From positions 1 to 53,476 of the forward strand of contig NZ_BLAY01000056.1 in assembly GCF_020521235.1 (NCBI RefSeq): 53,476 nucleotides of DNA, in the 5' to 3' direction. Shown here piece after piece: positions 35,656-44,736 of the stretch. The notes under the pieces were generated by a model, which made no database searches, was not told where the DNA came from, and saw nothing but the letters and a program-made list of their open reading frames with translations. The position numbers and the translations under genes were made by a program. The first letter of the stretch is position 1. Each line of letters starts with the position of its first letter. Source of the DNA: Microseira wollei NIES-4236 (GTDB lineage Bacteria > Cyanobacteriota > Cyanobacteriia > Cyanobacteriales > Aerosakkonemataceae).

Positions 35656-36486
35656 ATGAAGGTTATGGCTACAAACCCGCCGGTTTTAATTGTTTTAGAC
35701 CTGAGTACGTTGATGGGCAGCAGCACTCGCGAATGGCAGGATTACTCGCGGGTGGGTTCTTGCTACTTGCCCCAAGTCGTTTATGAGGAAATAGAATTTC
35801 TCTCTAGCCGCGCCCCAGAACCGGATTTGGAAACAACTGCCAGAGAATTCCTGCGCTTTTTCCCGAACAGCGGCTGGCAATTGACGAATGCGAATGCTTC
35901 CCATCCCGCGCTGACGCCTCCCCCAGGTCAAGCCTTGAGCAAACAAGCTCGACTGTCCCTGGCTGTCGCCCAGTGTGCCTATGGTTTGTCTGGGGAACGT
36001 GCGGGGGAATTGGTTGTTTTGGTTTCCACCCTGCAGCAGCTATTACAACGGCTGGGCGCGTTGCCAAGTCCTAATCTATGCGGGATCGCTCCGGCAGCAC
36101 TGTTGCAGTGGGCGCGCACGGGACAAAAACCCCCGGCGGTGACCCAGGTGGGGGCTACAATTCGGGCAGCTTCGACCCCTGTCATCCCAGCGACAGCTAG
36201 CAAACCTGTATCACCAATACCGAAAGCGGCAAGTTCTACCCCCATGAGTGGTCCTGCGTCGGCGGCGCGGACGCCTGCATCGAGTTCCAGACGCAATTCT
36301 GGCGGGATGGGCGCTTTATCTGGACTGATTGCTAGCGTGTTAGCTTTGGTAGGGTTAGCGATCGCAGGTGGCTTCGCTTGGCGAGCCATCCAACCTACCA
36401 GTTTTGACAAATTCTGGCAACAATTGGGTCTACCTGCACTCCCCGGTCAACAACCCGCCCAAAAACCCAAACCCGTGAAACAATAA
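35656..36486 (+). CDS. PIN-like domain protein with C-terminal membrane anchor
   Basis: 276 residues. N-terminal PIN-like fold: VLIVLDLSTLMGSSTREW with a first Asp (about 15), YLPQVVYEEIEFL with acidic residues, then LSLAVAQCA. The final acidic residue typical of active PIN nucleases is not obvious. A Thr/Pro/Ser-rich linker (160-210) leads to one transmembrane helix (ALSGLIASVLALVGLAIAGG) and a Pro/Lys-rich tail. A membrane-tethered RNase-like protein of unknown target; may be inactive. Confidence 0.6.
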   Translation: MKVMATNPPVLIVLDLSTLMGSSTREWQDYSRVGSCYLPQVVYEEIEFLSSRAPEPDLETTAREFLRFFPNSGWQLTNANASHPALTPPPGQALSKQARLSLAVAQCAYGLSGERAGELVVLVSTLQQLLQRLGALPSPNLCGIAPAALLQWARTGQKPPAVTQVGATIRAASTPVIPATASKPVSPIPKAASSTPMSGPASAARTPASSSRRNSGGMGALSGLIASVLALVGLAIAGGFAWRAIQPTSFDKFWQQLGLPALPGQQPAQKPKPVKQ

Positions 36487-36497
36487 CACTTCCCCAT

Positions 36498-36884
36498 ATG
36501 CAAACGACAGGCATCCACCACGTTGCTATAATTTGCTCTGATTATGAAAAATCTAAGCAATTTTATGTGGAAATTTTGGGATTTTCCATTATCCAAGAAA
36601 CCTTTAGGGCTGAAAGAAATTCTTATAAATTAGATTTAAAAGTTGGCAACAACGACCAAATTGAATTATTTTCATTTCCCAATCCCCCTCAAAGAGTCAA
36701 TAACCCCGAAGCTTGTGGATTGAGGCATTTATCCTTTGCAGTTGAAGATATCGAGCGAGCCGTTGCCGAGTTAAAATCTCACGGGGTCTTTATAGAAACT
36801 ATAAGAATTGATGAAATTACGGGCAAGCGCTTTACTTTTTTCAAAGACCCAGACGGCTTGCCTCTAGAAATATACGAGAATTAG
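36498..36884 (+). CDS. VOC superfamily protein, YaeR/GloA2-like
   Basis: 128 residues, one full glyoxalase-type unit pair: IHHVAIICSDYEKSKQFYVE, LGFSII, GLRHLSFAVEDIERAV and FFKDPDGLPLEIYEN. Metal-binding His and Glu positions (HHVA, QIELF, RHLSF, LEIYE) are present. Close to YaeR-type lyases of unknown substrate. Starts 11 bp after the PIN-like gene, so it may share its transcript. Confidence 0.85.
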   Translation: MQTTGIHHVAIICSDYEKSKQFYVEILGFSIIQETFRAERNSYKLDLKVGNNDQIELFSFPNPPQRVNNPEACGLRHLSFAVEDIERAVAELKSHGVFIETIRIDEITGKRFTFFKDPDGLPLEIYEN

Positions 36885-37328
36885 AGGGAAAAAAGAAGTT
36901 TTATCAAATTGAACTATAAAAGAACAATGAAGTCCCTCCTCCTCTCCCATAAATGAGTAAGTAATCAGATCGAGCAGAATTCAGTATTTTCCTCGTTTAA
37001 AAATATCCGACAAAGCAGCAAATTAGTTATTGAGGAAGCCTGAGCGAGTTCTGAGCAAGAAGAATTCTTGACAGAACAAAGATCTAATTGCAAATATCTC
37101 CTATGTAATTGCCCTAGGCTGGTCGCGCAGCTGCGATCGTGTGCTATCAGGCACATTCCTGGGATAGATAAATGGCTCTTATTCCTGGATACAGGAACTT
37201 TTTGAAAGCCAGCAAAATCTTACGTTCTGTAAACAATTGGCAAAATTTCCGGTTACTTTCAGTACTGGATAGTATCAACAAACAATTATTAACCTTTTAG
37301 CCCAGACGAAGCATTGGCGAGGCTAGCT
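36885..37328. other. Gene-free interval
   Basis: 444 bp, AT-rich, with no repeat family or ORF that I can support. The promoter of the following gene should be in its 3' part. Confidence 0.5.
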
Positions 37329-37811
37329 ATGGAAAAAATTACTGCAACTGGTTTAACCGCAACAACCCCAAATCAAACAGAAAAGCAGCCGCGTCCTTTT
37401 GTATTAGCTTTGCTACTGACCGGAATTTTATACTTTGGTGTCAAACCAACGCTGCCTAGCAAATCTAACGTTTTGGCGATTGGGTCTGCCGAAACAACTA
37501 CAACCGTATCAGAACCCATTACTAATGCGGTTTTGCAGCACTTGTCCGTGCAGTCGGGGTTGCCAATGTCTGCACTTTATATTGTCGAGGCTCAACGGTT
37601 AACTTGGCGCGATCGCTGTCTGGGTTTAGCTGAGTCTGGTTTATCCTGTACCCCCGCATCCGTCCCTGGATGGCGTTTAACCGTAGCCAGTGGCAAGCAA
37701 CGCTGGTTCTATCGCACCGATGCTGCGGGTGAGGTGGTTATCCCGGAACAGAATACAACCTTACCCAACCAAAATATCCCAGAAGCAGCGATCGCGCGCA
37801 ATTTTAGATAG
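37329..37811 (+). CDS. Secreted or membrane-anchored protein, paralogue of 43101-43931
   Basis: 160 residues from the ATG at 37329 (another start at 37314). One N-terminal hydrophobic helix (FVLALLLTGILYFGV). The C-terminal half has L-x-W-x-DRCLGL...C...VPGWRLTVASGKQRWFYRTDAAGEVV. The same pattern (TWPDGCLGL...C...VEGWRVVVTHQDQTWVYRTNDSG) is in the protein at 43101-43931. A small extracytoplasmic domain of unknown function with two conserved Cys, perhaps disulfide-bonded. Confidence 0.6.
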   Translation: MEKITATGLTATTPNQTEKQPRPFVLALLLTGILYFGVKPTLPSKSNVLAIGSAETTTTVSEPITNAVLQHLSVQSGLPMSALYIVEAQRLTWRDRCLGLAESGLSCTPASVPGWRLTVASGKQRWFYRTDAAGEVVIPEQNTTLPNQNIPEAAIARNFR

Positions 37812-37914
37812 GCTAATGGCTAATAGCTAATGGCTAATGGTAGATCCGGGAAATATTCCCAGGAGCAATTAGCCATTAGCGATTAGCTATTTTAGCCAGT
37901 TGAGTTATTACCGA

Positions 37915-40005
37915 TTACCGTTGTGACACAATAGCAGGTCGCTTGACTGGTTCTGGGAACAGGGATGCGATTGCATTCTGACGTTGGGCGGACGGTTCTT
38001 GGGTTAAAGTCCACAAGCTTTCGTAGAAAAAGAACGATATTCCAGAAAAATTGCGCTCGCGCACGGTTTCTACTTGCTGTTGGATCTGGGGAATTGCCAC
38101 AAACCGGGGTTTCACCCCAGTCATTATACCGACACCTACGGGAATGCGCTGCCGTGCCGAAAGCACTTCCGGTTGTTCCAATTCCCCGATAAACCGCGCA
38201 ATATCATCGCGATACACCTGCAAGATTAATTCATCGATCAATCCTTGCTTATCCCAAGTTTCCCAATCGGTTAAAAAGAATTCGTAAGAAAATCTTTGAG
38301 GATTGGGAGATACTGAAACGATCGCGTTGGGTAGGCGCTCTTTAATACCTCGGTAAATTCGCTGCATGTACTGGGTAATTTTATCAGCCCGCCAGCGCAG
38401 CCATTCCGGGTCTTTAAAATTTTCTGGGGGAGATTGACCGTTGTGTTCTTGCTGATACAGCGCCACTGTAAATGGGTCGTAACCCAACTCAGAGGGAAAG
38501 CCGAAATGGTCATCAAATTGAATTCCGTCGATATCGTATTTGGTGACAAGTTCCAGGACTAAATCTTCGATGAATTGCTGCACATCTGGACGGAAAGGAT
38601 TGAGCCAAACCCGGTCGTGGCGGCCTTCTTTCCAAATTTGTGTACCGTCGCTGCGGGAAAGAATCCAGTTGGGATAGCGTTGGGCTAATTCCGAATCCGC
38701 CGGTGCCATGAAACCAAATTCAAACCAGGGAATTACAGTCATGCCTTTTTTATGACCCTGGTCGATAATTTCTTTAAGGATATCGCGCCCGCGCAAGCCA
38801 ATTTCCGGGTCAAGCGATCGCCCGATTGTCCCCCTCGCTACCGCACTCGGATAAAGCGTGTAACCCCAATTCCAAACCGTGGGATATACAGTATTCAAAT
38901 GCAACTTGTGCAGGCGTTCCAAGGCGCGGGAAAGCCGCGAGGGCGAAAACAACACGTCGCTATCAATATTCGTCAGCCAAACACCCCGGATCTCCTCTGT
39001 AGGCATTTTCCGTGGTGTTGGTACTGTTGCTGCTTCCCCTGTAGGCGGGGGTGGTGGCGTTGCGATCGTTACCGATGCTTCCCCTGTAGGCGGGGGTGGT
39101 GGCGTTGCGATCGTTACCGATGCTTCCCCTGTAGGCGGGGGTGGTGGCGTTGCGATCGTTACCGATGCTTCCTCTGTAGGCGGGGGTGGTGGCGTTGTTG
39201 GCACCGCTGGTACGGTAGGCGGGGGTGTTGGCGTTGTTGGCGTTGCCTCTGGAGATGGGAGTGCCTCCGGCGTGCCAAGTTTAGCAATATACTGGTCAGG
39301 CACAACACCAGAAATTCCCATTGCCTGACACAAGGAAGCCGCTACCTCGCCGCGATTTGCCAGTTGACTGGGTTTGAAGCTGCGGACATCCGGGTAATTG
39401 ACCACGAGTTCCTTTTCTATGGCAGCTGCGATCGCATTGCGCGCATAGTTAGAAATATCTTGAGCATCCTCAAACACCCCATCCAGCATTTCAGCAGGTG
39501 GTTGACTAGGCGTATACTTTAACCCACTCGCCAAAGCGACTAATACTTGTTCGCGGGTAATCTTTAAATTTGGGTTAAAAGTCCGCCCAATATAACCCGA
39601 AAGAAAACCCGTTCGATAGGCGCTGCCAATTGCCTCCACCGCCCAATAATTAGACGGAATATCGACAAATCTCATCGGATCGCGAACAGGAGTTACATTG
39701 GGGAAAGCCTTAGCGATTGATGTCGCAAATTCAGCCCGCGTTACTGGATTGCTAGGTTTAAAACTACCATCCGGGTAACCGCTAATTATCTCTCGCCGGA
39801 CTAATTCTTCAATACAAGGTTGCGCCCAATGTCCTTGAATATCGTTCAATCCCGTCTGCGCTAAAGCCTGAGTTAGCAAGACGGAGATTATCATGCTAAG
39901 GGCAGCTAGGAAGGCAAGCCAAGCCTTACCCTTAAAGGTGCGGCGAAACCAGAACAGCGCGTCTGCCCAAGTTGTAAAAAGGTTGTTAACCAACTGTTTT
40001 AACAT
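37915..40005 (-). CDS. SLH-domain GHL10-type glycosyl hydrolase
   Basis: 696 residues from the ATG at 40005 (another at 40047). Signal/anchor helix (AWLAFLAALSMIISVLLTQALA), three SLH domains (about 55-230: GHWAQPCIEELVRREIISGY; NYWAVEAIGSAYRTGFLSGY; NYARNAIAAAIEKELVVNY), a Pro-rich repeat linker, then a DUF187/GHL10 hydrolase domain (EIRGVWLTNIDSDVLF, FEFGFMA, DGIQFDDHFGFP). SLH domains hold proteins to the cell wall; GHL10 enzymes are predicted to act on peptidoglycan or other glycans. Probably a periplasmic or wall hydrolase. Confidence 0.88.
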   Translation of the reverse strand: MLKQLVNNLFTTWADALFWFRRTFKGKAWLAFLAALSMIISVLLTQALAQTGLNDIQGHWAQPCIEELVRREIISGYPDGSFKPSNPVTRAEFATSIAKAFPNVTPVRDPMRFVDIPSNYWAVEAIGSAYRTGFLSGYIGRTFNPNLKITREQVLVALASGLKYTPSQPPAEMLDGVFEDAQDISNYARNAIAAAIEKELVVNYPDVRSFKPSQLANRGEVAASLCQAMGISGVVPDQYIAKLGTPEALPSPEATPTTPTPPPTVPAVPTTPPPPPTEEASVTIATPPPPPTGEASVTIATPPPPPTGEASVTIATPPPPPTGEAATVPTPRKMPTEEIRGVWLTNIDSDVLFSPSRLSRALERLHKLHLNTVYPTVWNWGYTLYPSAVARGTIGRSLDPEIGLRGRDILKEIIDQGHKKGMTVIPWFEFGFMAPADSELAQRYPNWILSRSDGTQIWKEGRHDRVWLNPFRPDVQQFIEDLVLELVTKYDIDGIQFDDHFGFPSELGYDPFTVALYQQEHNGQSPPENFKDPEWLRWRADKITQYMQRIYRGIKERLPNAIVSVSPNPQRFSYEFFLTDWETWDKQGLIDELILQVYRDDIARFIGELEQPEVLSARQRIPVGVGIMTGVKPRFVAIPQIQQQVETVRERNFSGISFFFYESLWTLTQEPSAQRQNAIASLFPEPVKRPAIVSQR
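39029..39206. repeat. 45-bp coding repeats in the SLH hydrolase linker
   Basis: Four units starting at 39029, 39074, 39119 and 39164. Each codes for TPPPPPTGEASVTIA or a close variant and contains a gcgatcg core. Copy number probably varies between strains. Confidence 0.9.
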
Positions 40006-40128
40006 CTGCCCAACTGTGGATGTGCCAAAATTAACGCAAGTATACAATTATGGGCATGATGATGGAACAGATTCAGGGTTAAAATCGGAACGCTGGGAGC
40101 ATTACGCTCAAAGTGGGAGGATATAACA

Positions 40129-41097
40129 ATGGAAAAATTAAGATTCACCTGCGAAAATGAATTAAAGCATTTTGGCGCCTGCGATGCTTCGGGTTCTGTG
40201 GCTCTATTCGATACAAAATATTTGGTAGTCGCGAATGATGAAGACAATATTTTAAGAGTTTATGACTCAACCTCTTCGGGAAAACCGCTCGCATCAATCG
40301 ACATCAACAACTATTTTACAAATAACCCCAAAGGCAGGGAAGTAGATATTGAAGCCGCAACTATCCTAAATGGAACAATTTACTATATTACCTCACATGG
40401 CAGAAACAAGAATGCCAAAGAAAGACCAGAACGCCGTAACTTTTTTGCCAATCAGTTTGCCGTTGAAGGTGAAAGTTTTTCCGCTCACCAATTTGGGCAT
40501 TCTTACTCGAACCTTTTAGAAGATATGAGGCAAGATGAAAGACTTAAAAAGTCTAAACTGGAAGCAGCTGAAAAATTAGCTCCAAAAGAAAAGGGGGCGT
40601 TAAATATTGAGGGACTGTGTACCACACCAGACAAACAATTATTAATTGGATTCCGCAATCCGATTCGAGAAGGTAAAGCGCTGGTAGTGCCTCTGGAAAA
40701 TCCGGAAGCTCTTGTGCAAAAAGAAGATATCTCTGCCAAATTTGGAGAGCCAATAGACCTGGATTTAGGTGGGTTGGGGATCAGGAGTATCGAATACTGG
40801 GAAAGCCACGAACTATACATTATAGCTGCAGGAGCTTATCACAGCGGTGATGAATTCAGATTTTATCAATGGTCGGGAAATCGAGAGCAAAAGCCAGAAG
40901 TAATAGAAATTGTTGATTTACCGCCAGGGTTTAATCCAGAGGCAATTGTAATCTATCCAAATCTAGACAACAAATTTCAAATCCTCAGCGATGATGGAAG
41001 CGTCAAACGGGAAGGCGAAACTCCATGTAAAGACTTGCCGCCAGAAAGCGAGCAAAAATTCTTTAGAAGCGTCTGGGTAAACGTTGAAATATTGTAA
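40129..41097 (+). CDS. DUF3616 family protein
   Basis: 322 residues. Segments SGSVALFDTKYLVVANDEDN, KGREVDIEAATILNGTIYYI, NIEGLCTTPDKQLLIGFRNP and FNPEAIVIYP fit DUF3616, predicted beta-propeller proteins. No signal peptide or catalytic motif. Strong GGAGG-like SD (gtgggaggatat) before the ATG. Divergent from the SLH hydrolase. Confidence 0.82.
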   Translation: MEKLRFTCENELKHFGACDASGSVALFDTKYLVVANDEDNILRVYDSTSSGKPLASIDINNYFTNNPKGREVDIEAATILNGTIYYITSHGRNKNAKERPERRNFFANQFAVEGESFSAHQFGHSYSNLLEDMRQDERLKKSKLEAAEKLAPKEKGALNIEGLCTTPDKQLLIGFRNPIREGKALVVPLENPEALVQKEDISAKFGEPIDLDLGGLGIRSIEYWESHELYIIAAGAYHSGDEFRFYQWSGNREQKPEVIEIVDLPPGFNPEAIVIYPNLDNKFQILSDDGSVKREGETPCKDLPPESEQKFFRSVWVNVEIL

Positions 41098-41163
41098 AAA
41101 ATCGGCGGCTAATGGCTAATGGCTAATGGCTAATGTAAGGATATGAGTAAGCTCGCAATTAGC

Positions 41164-41286
41164 TGTAGGGGCGGGTTTTACCAACCAATCCGCGCCAACA
41201 CCAAAGTTTCTCTGAAAAATCGTTGATTTGTCACCTAGAGATATAGGTCGAAACAAAGGTGATGGCTTCGTTAAACCCGCCCCTAC
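41164..41286. repeat. gtaggggcgggtttta repeat, copy 3, with MITE-like interior
   Basis: Arms gtaggggcgggtttta and gttaaacccgcccctac; the interior contains gaaaaatcgttgatttg and cgaaacaaaggtgatg, words of the 42822/51950 MITE family. It overlaps the upstream in-frame extension of the kinase gene. Confidence 0.78.
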
Positions 41287-41330
41287 TTGCGTTAAAATTT
41301 CAAAAATTGTACCTTGGCTGGTTAAAGGCT

Positions 41331-42656
41331 ATGACTTGGACAGTTGGACAAAAGTTGCAGGGTAGCAACTACACGATCGAGAAAGTGCTGGGTGAAGGTA
41401 AATTTGGTATTACCTATCTTGCCCGAAATGAAAACAATCGGCGCGTTGTTATCAAAACTTTAAGCGATCGCGCGCAACAAAGACCTGATTTTGACAAGTT
41501 GCATCAAGATTTTCTCAACGATGCACTACGACTAGCGAGATGCACCCATCCTCATATTGTCCGAGTTGAGGAATTAATCCAAGAAGGTGCTTTATGCTGC
41601 ATGGTAATGGAATACATCGAGGGAGAAAATTTAGCCAGTCGGGTGGAAATCCAAGGAATTTTACAAGAAGATGAAGCAGTGCAATACATTGAGCAAATCG
41701 GTGCGGGGTTAATTGCCGTTCACGATCGAGGTTTACTGCATCGGGATGTAAATCCACAAAAGATTATGCTGCGATCCCCGCTTGCCCCCCTTAACAAGGG
41801 GGGATCCCCCCTTGCCCCCCTTAACAAGGGGGGTGAGGAAGCAGTGTTAATTGATTTTAGTATTGCCCGCGAAGTTGGATCGGATTGTTTTGCGCCAATT
41901 GAACAGTATGAAACAGAAACCAAATTGGGTGTTTATACAGATGTTTATGGTTTAGCGGCGACGCTGTATGCGATATTAACAGGAGAGTTGCCCGTAGCTG
42001 CGCCTGCGAGGGCTGCGAATACGCCATTAGTAGCGCCGAAACAGTTGAATCCGGATATTAGCGAGCGCATAAATCAAGCCATTCTCCAAGGTATGGCATT
42101 TCAACCTCACGAACGCCCGCAATCAATTCAAGAATGGTTACAATTGCTCTACAAAGATCCGGTTACTTCCTCACAATCTTCAACTTCAGCACCCCGCAAA
42201 AAGTCGCCAATAAAAACGGTTTTGTCACAAGATTTTCCTGTTTTTTTATTAGCAGGAGTTTTATTAAGTGGCGGCTGGATAGGTTTTGCTCTAGCTCAGA
42301 TTATGGCTCCAGGTTGGATTTGGTCATTAGTATTGGGTGGTGCCTTAATTCCTCAAATAGCTGGGTATGCGATCGCCATCTTCGCTTCCTTTGCCGCTGC
42401 CTTGATGGCTCTTAATTTAATTGTCGAGCCTTCAAGTAAAACTTTGTCAAACCTGCCCCTTCTAGCAACAGCCATCTCCTTCTCTGAAATGGCAGTTTGG
42501 TATTCAGTTTTGGCGATAACTTTCTGTGCGTTTTCCACTTCCTTTATGCAGCAATTAAAAACATTATTCACCAAAATTCAAGCGTTTCTAATTTTAGCAG
42601 TAACTTCTTGGTTAGGAATAGGCTTAGGTCGGTTACTGGGTTTTATGTTTCAGTAA
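41331..42656 (+). CDS. Membrane Ser/Thr protein kinase with in-frame repeat insertion
   Basis: 441 residues from the ATG at 41331; earlier in-frame codons lie in a repeat. Kinase domain: glycine loop LGEGKFGITYLA, Lys42 (VVIKTL), catalytic HRD at 137-139 with N-P-Q-K, then the metal loop DFS (175-177) where DFG is usual. Between HRD and DFS lie about 22 extra residues, two SPLAPLNKGG units coded by a 30-bp palindromic repeat. After the kinase a Ser-rich linker and four hydrophobic helices (about 305-441). The inserted loop and DFS raise doubt about activity, though Asp175 is kept. Confidence 0.85.
   Translation: MTWTVGQKLQGSNYTIEKVLGEGKFGITYLARNENNRRVVIKTLSDRAQQRPDFDKLHQDFLNDALRLARCTHPHIVRVEELIQEGALCCMVMEYIEGENLASRVEIQGILQEDEAVQYIEQIGAGLIAVHDRGLLHRDVNPQKIMLRSPLAPLNKGGSPLAPLNKGGEEAVLIDFSIAREVGSDCFAPIEQYETETKLGVYTDVYGLAATLYAILTGELPVAAPARAANTPLVAPKQLNPDISERINQAILQGMAFQPHERPQSIQEWLQLLYKDPVTSSQSSTSAPRKKSPIKTVLSQDFPVFLLAGVLLSGGWIGFALAQIMAPGWIWSLVLGGALIPQIAGYAIAIFASFAAALMALNLIVEPSSKTLSNLPLLATAISFSEMAVWYSVLAITFCAFSTSFMQQLKTLFTKIQAFLILAVTSWLGIGLGRLLGFMFQ
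41773..41833. repeat. Two 30-bp palindromic repeats inside the kinase gene
   Basis: Two units of ttgccccccttaacaagggg (period 30). ccccccttaacaagggggg is a near-perfect palindrome that is commonly intergenic in cyanobacteria. Confidence 0.9.
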
Positions 42657-42821
42657 GCGTGGCAGCAGGTTTTATATATAAATCCCAAATCAGCGCATTA
42701 AAACCCCGTTTTTGAACCGCCATAGACGCGCAGCGGCTTCCCGTAGGGTAGACGCCAAGAACGCCAAGAAGAAGAAGAGAGAAAATAAAGAAGGTAATCT
42801 TTAGGGATTTGGTATGAAATA

Positions 42822-42925
42822 CAGGACTTACGCAAAGAAAGCCGGTTTCTAGGAAAAATCGTTGGTTTGGAAACGAGAGATCCAGGTCGAAACCGGGTTT
42901 CTTTTCTCGTCGTACGTAAGTCCTG
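42822..42925. mobile_element. cttacgca-type MITE, copy B
   Basis: Ends caggacttacgcaaag and cgtacgtaagtcctg; flanked by exact AAATA duplications (42817-42821 and 42926-42930). No other feature is seen in the 444-bp gap 42657-43100. Confidence 0.88.
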
Positions 42926-43100
42926 AAATATTCTCTGTTTTCTCCTTCTCTGCGGAATGTCGCGCCTGGAGCGGTTCATTAAAAAAAACACTGATTATAG
43001 ATGAGCTAGCTTGCCACAGCAGATCTAACGGAACCAATAAACAGCGAACCAAGTCTATATCGCCGTAACCCTGAAAAAAACCTTTCATCAAACAAAAACT

Positions 43101-43931
43101 ATGGGGATTTTAAAAGCTCTGATTTTAGCTAGTATCTTGTCTGTAAGCACCAGCCTGACAGTAATAAATGCTGCCGTTGCTTACCCAGAGATACCTCAAA
43201 CTGCTAATGCTCAAGCTCAACCTGCAGCAAACGAAAACCGCCTACCCCCGCGAGTAGCAAACGCCGTCCGCCAGGATCTATCCCGCAAAACCGGCATTGC
43301 TCCCGGACAACTAAGAATAACTCAATTTAGCCGCCAAACTTGGCCCGATGGCTGTCTCGGACTCCCCGACCCCGATCAATTTTGCACCCAAGCCTTAGTC
43401 GAAGGGTGGCGCGTTGTCGTAACCCATCAGGATCAAACCTGGGTTTATCGTACCAACGACTCCGGTTCCTTAGTCAAATTAGATACAGCGGCTAGCCAAA
43501 CCAAAGATACTAACAAGCTCAAACCCGTTCCAATTCCCGCCAGCGAACTACCGCCTCCTCTGACGCAAGGTATGATTTTTCGTGCTATCTCCAGTGGTGG
43601 ATTTGCCGGTTTGACCTATGAAACCGTTCTGATGAATGACGGACGATTAATGCGAGTCAGGATAGGCGATGCTAATGATAGCGATCGCAGCGTGCGCCAA
43701 ATTTCTCCCCAACAACTACGAGAATTTCAGCGGTTACTACAACGCAACTCGCTGTCTCGTTTCAATGGTATGAGTTACCCAGCACCCAGCGGTTCTGCCG
43801 ACTTTATTACCGTCACAATTTCTAGTTCAGCCGGTACTACCCGCTACGCCGATATCGCTCAAAATAATCTACCTCAACCTTTGCAGCAAGTAGTTCAAGC
43901 TTGGAATCAGATTACCAGCGCCACCCAATGA
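43101..43931 (+). CDS. Secreted protein with GCLGL/C domain
   Basis: 276 residues. Signal peptide (ILKALILASILSVSTSLTVI, AVA-type cleavage). Residues 50-130 carry the domain shared with 37329-37811 (VANAVRQDLSRKTGI, TWPDGCLGLPDPDQFC, VEGWRVVV, WVYRTNDSG). The second half (IFRAISSGGFAGLTYETVLM, QLREFQRLLQRN, YADIAQNNLPQPLQQVV) resembles a separate beta-rich domain. Function unknown; extracytoplasmic. Confidence 0.68.
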   Translation: MGILKALILASILSVSTSLTVINAAVAYPEIPQTANAQAQPAANENRLPPRVANAVRQDLSRKTGIAPGQLRITQFSRQTWPDGCLGLPDPDQFCTQALVEGWRVVVTHQDQTWVYRTNDSGSLVKLDTAASQTKDTNKLKPVPIPASELPPPLTQGMIFRAISSGGFAGLTYETVLMNDGRLMRVRIGDANDSDRSVRQISPQQLREFQRLLQRNSLSRFNGMSYPAPSGSADFITVTISSSAGTTRYADIAQNNLPQPLQQVVQAWNQITSATQ

Positions 43932-43945
43932 CTGGTACTTTTCAA

Positions 43946-44062
43946 TAAAGCGGATTGCTTGCCTCGTCTAGGTACAGCCTTTAGGCTTGTTTGTGTAGCG
44001 GCAGCCTTAAGGCTGCCGCTACACAAACAAGCCGTACCTCATACGGCTGCAATCCGCTATAA
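43946..44062. mobile_element. TA-flanked palindromic MITE, copy 2
   Basis: Ends aagcggattgc and gcaatccgcta with TA at both edges. The central stem (gtgtagcggcagcc...ggctgccgctacac) differs from copies 1 and 3 but is again self-complementary. Confidence 0.85.
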
Positions 44063-44304
44063 AGCCAACATATTTGTAGAGTGGGTATTGCCTGCGACTA
44101 TCCCTGCTTTTAGCTTCTAGTATTTTGGTAGGCAATGCCCACCTTACGTTTAATCGCACCTACCTACTTAGTACATTCCAGGAGACAAATTTTCGGAATA
44201 TACAAGCGATCGCCCCTCCACAGGCAGCCAACACTTTTTCACCGATGCCGCCTACGGGTAACCCTTTCCCGCGCAGCGTAATTTTATCTGTCATAGACGA
44301 TCTG

Positions 44305-44520
44305 CTTTCTCATGAAGCCTGTTCGCTTTCTCATTTCAGTAATTCGCGCATTCATTTTGGTATTTTCCCCAAGCAAAATGGCAATTTACTTTCTCATGAA
44401 GCCCGTTCGCTTTCTCATTTCAGTAATTCGCGCATTCATTTTGGTATTTTCCCCAAGCAAAATGGCAATTTACTTTCTCATGAAGCTTGTTCGCTTTCTC
44501 ATTTCAGTAATTCGCGCATT
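44305..44520. repeat. 84-bp tandem repeat, about 2.6 copies
   Basis: Units align at 44311, 44395 and 44479. As 84 is a multiple of three, two frames stay open through it: one gives a repeating hydrophobic 28-mer (MKPVRFLISVIRAFILVFSP and so on), the other a Ser/His-rich one (44125-44850). Neither has a credible start context. No gene is supported in 43932-44736. Confidence 0.88.
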
Positions 44521-44736
44521 TTAGGCCACATTCCTCACCATCAACTGTCACATAGACAGTCGCAGAGCTTGTCCCTGAGAAAGCCTCAAAGATCTTCCAG
44601 TAAAGTTTGGGCCTTCATACACAATCAGATCAAGACGACTTTGAGCAAGCGGGAAAACTCCCGTCACATCAGGGTTTCACCATTTGCGTCCGCCCAGTTT
44701 GACACAAGAGCGCTGATCAACCGACTGGCATATTTT

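Noticed and set aside
36965-37156. 63-codon minus-strand frame
   Set aside because: No start context, no family resemblance, alone in an AT-rich gap.
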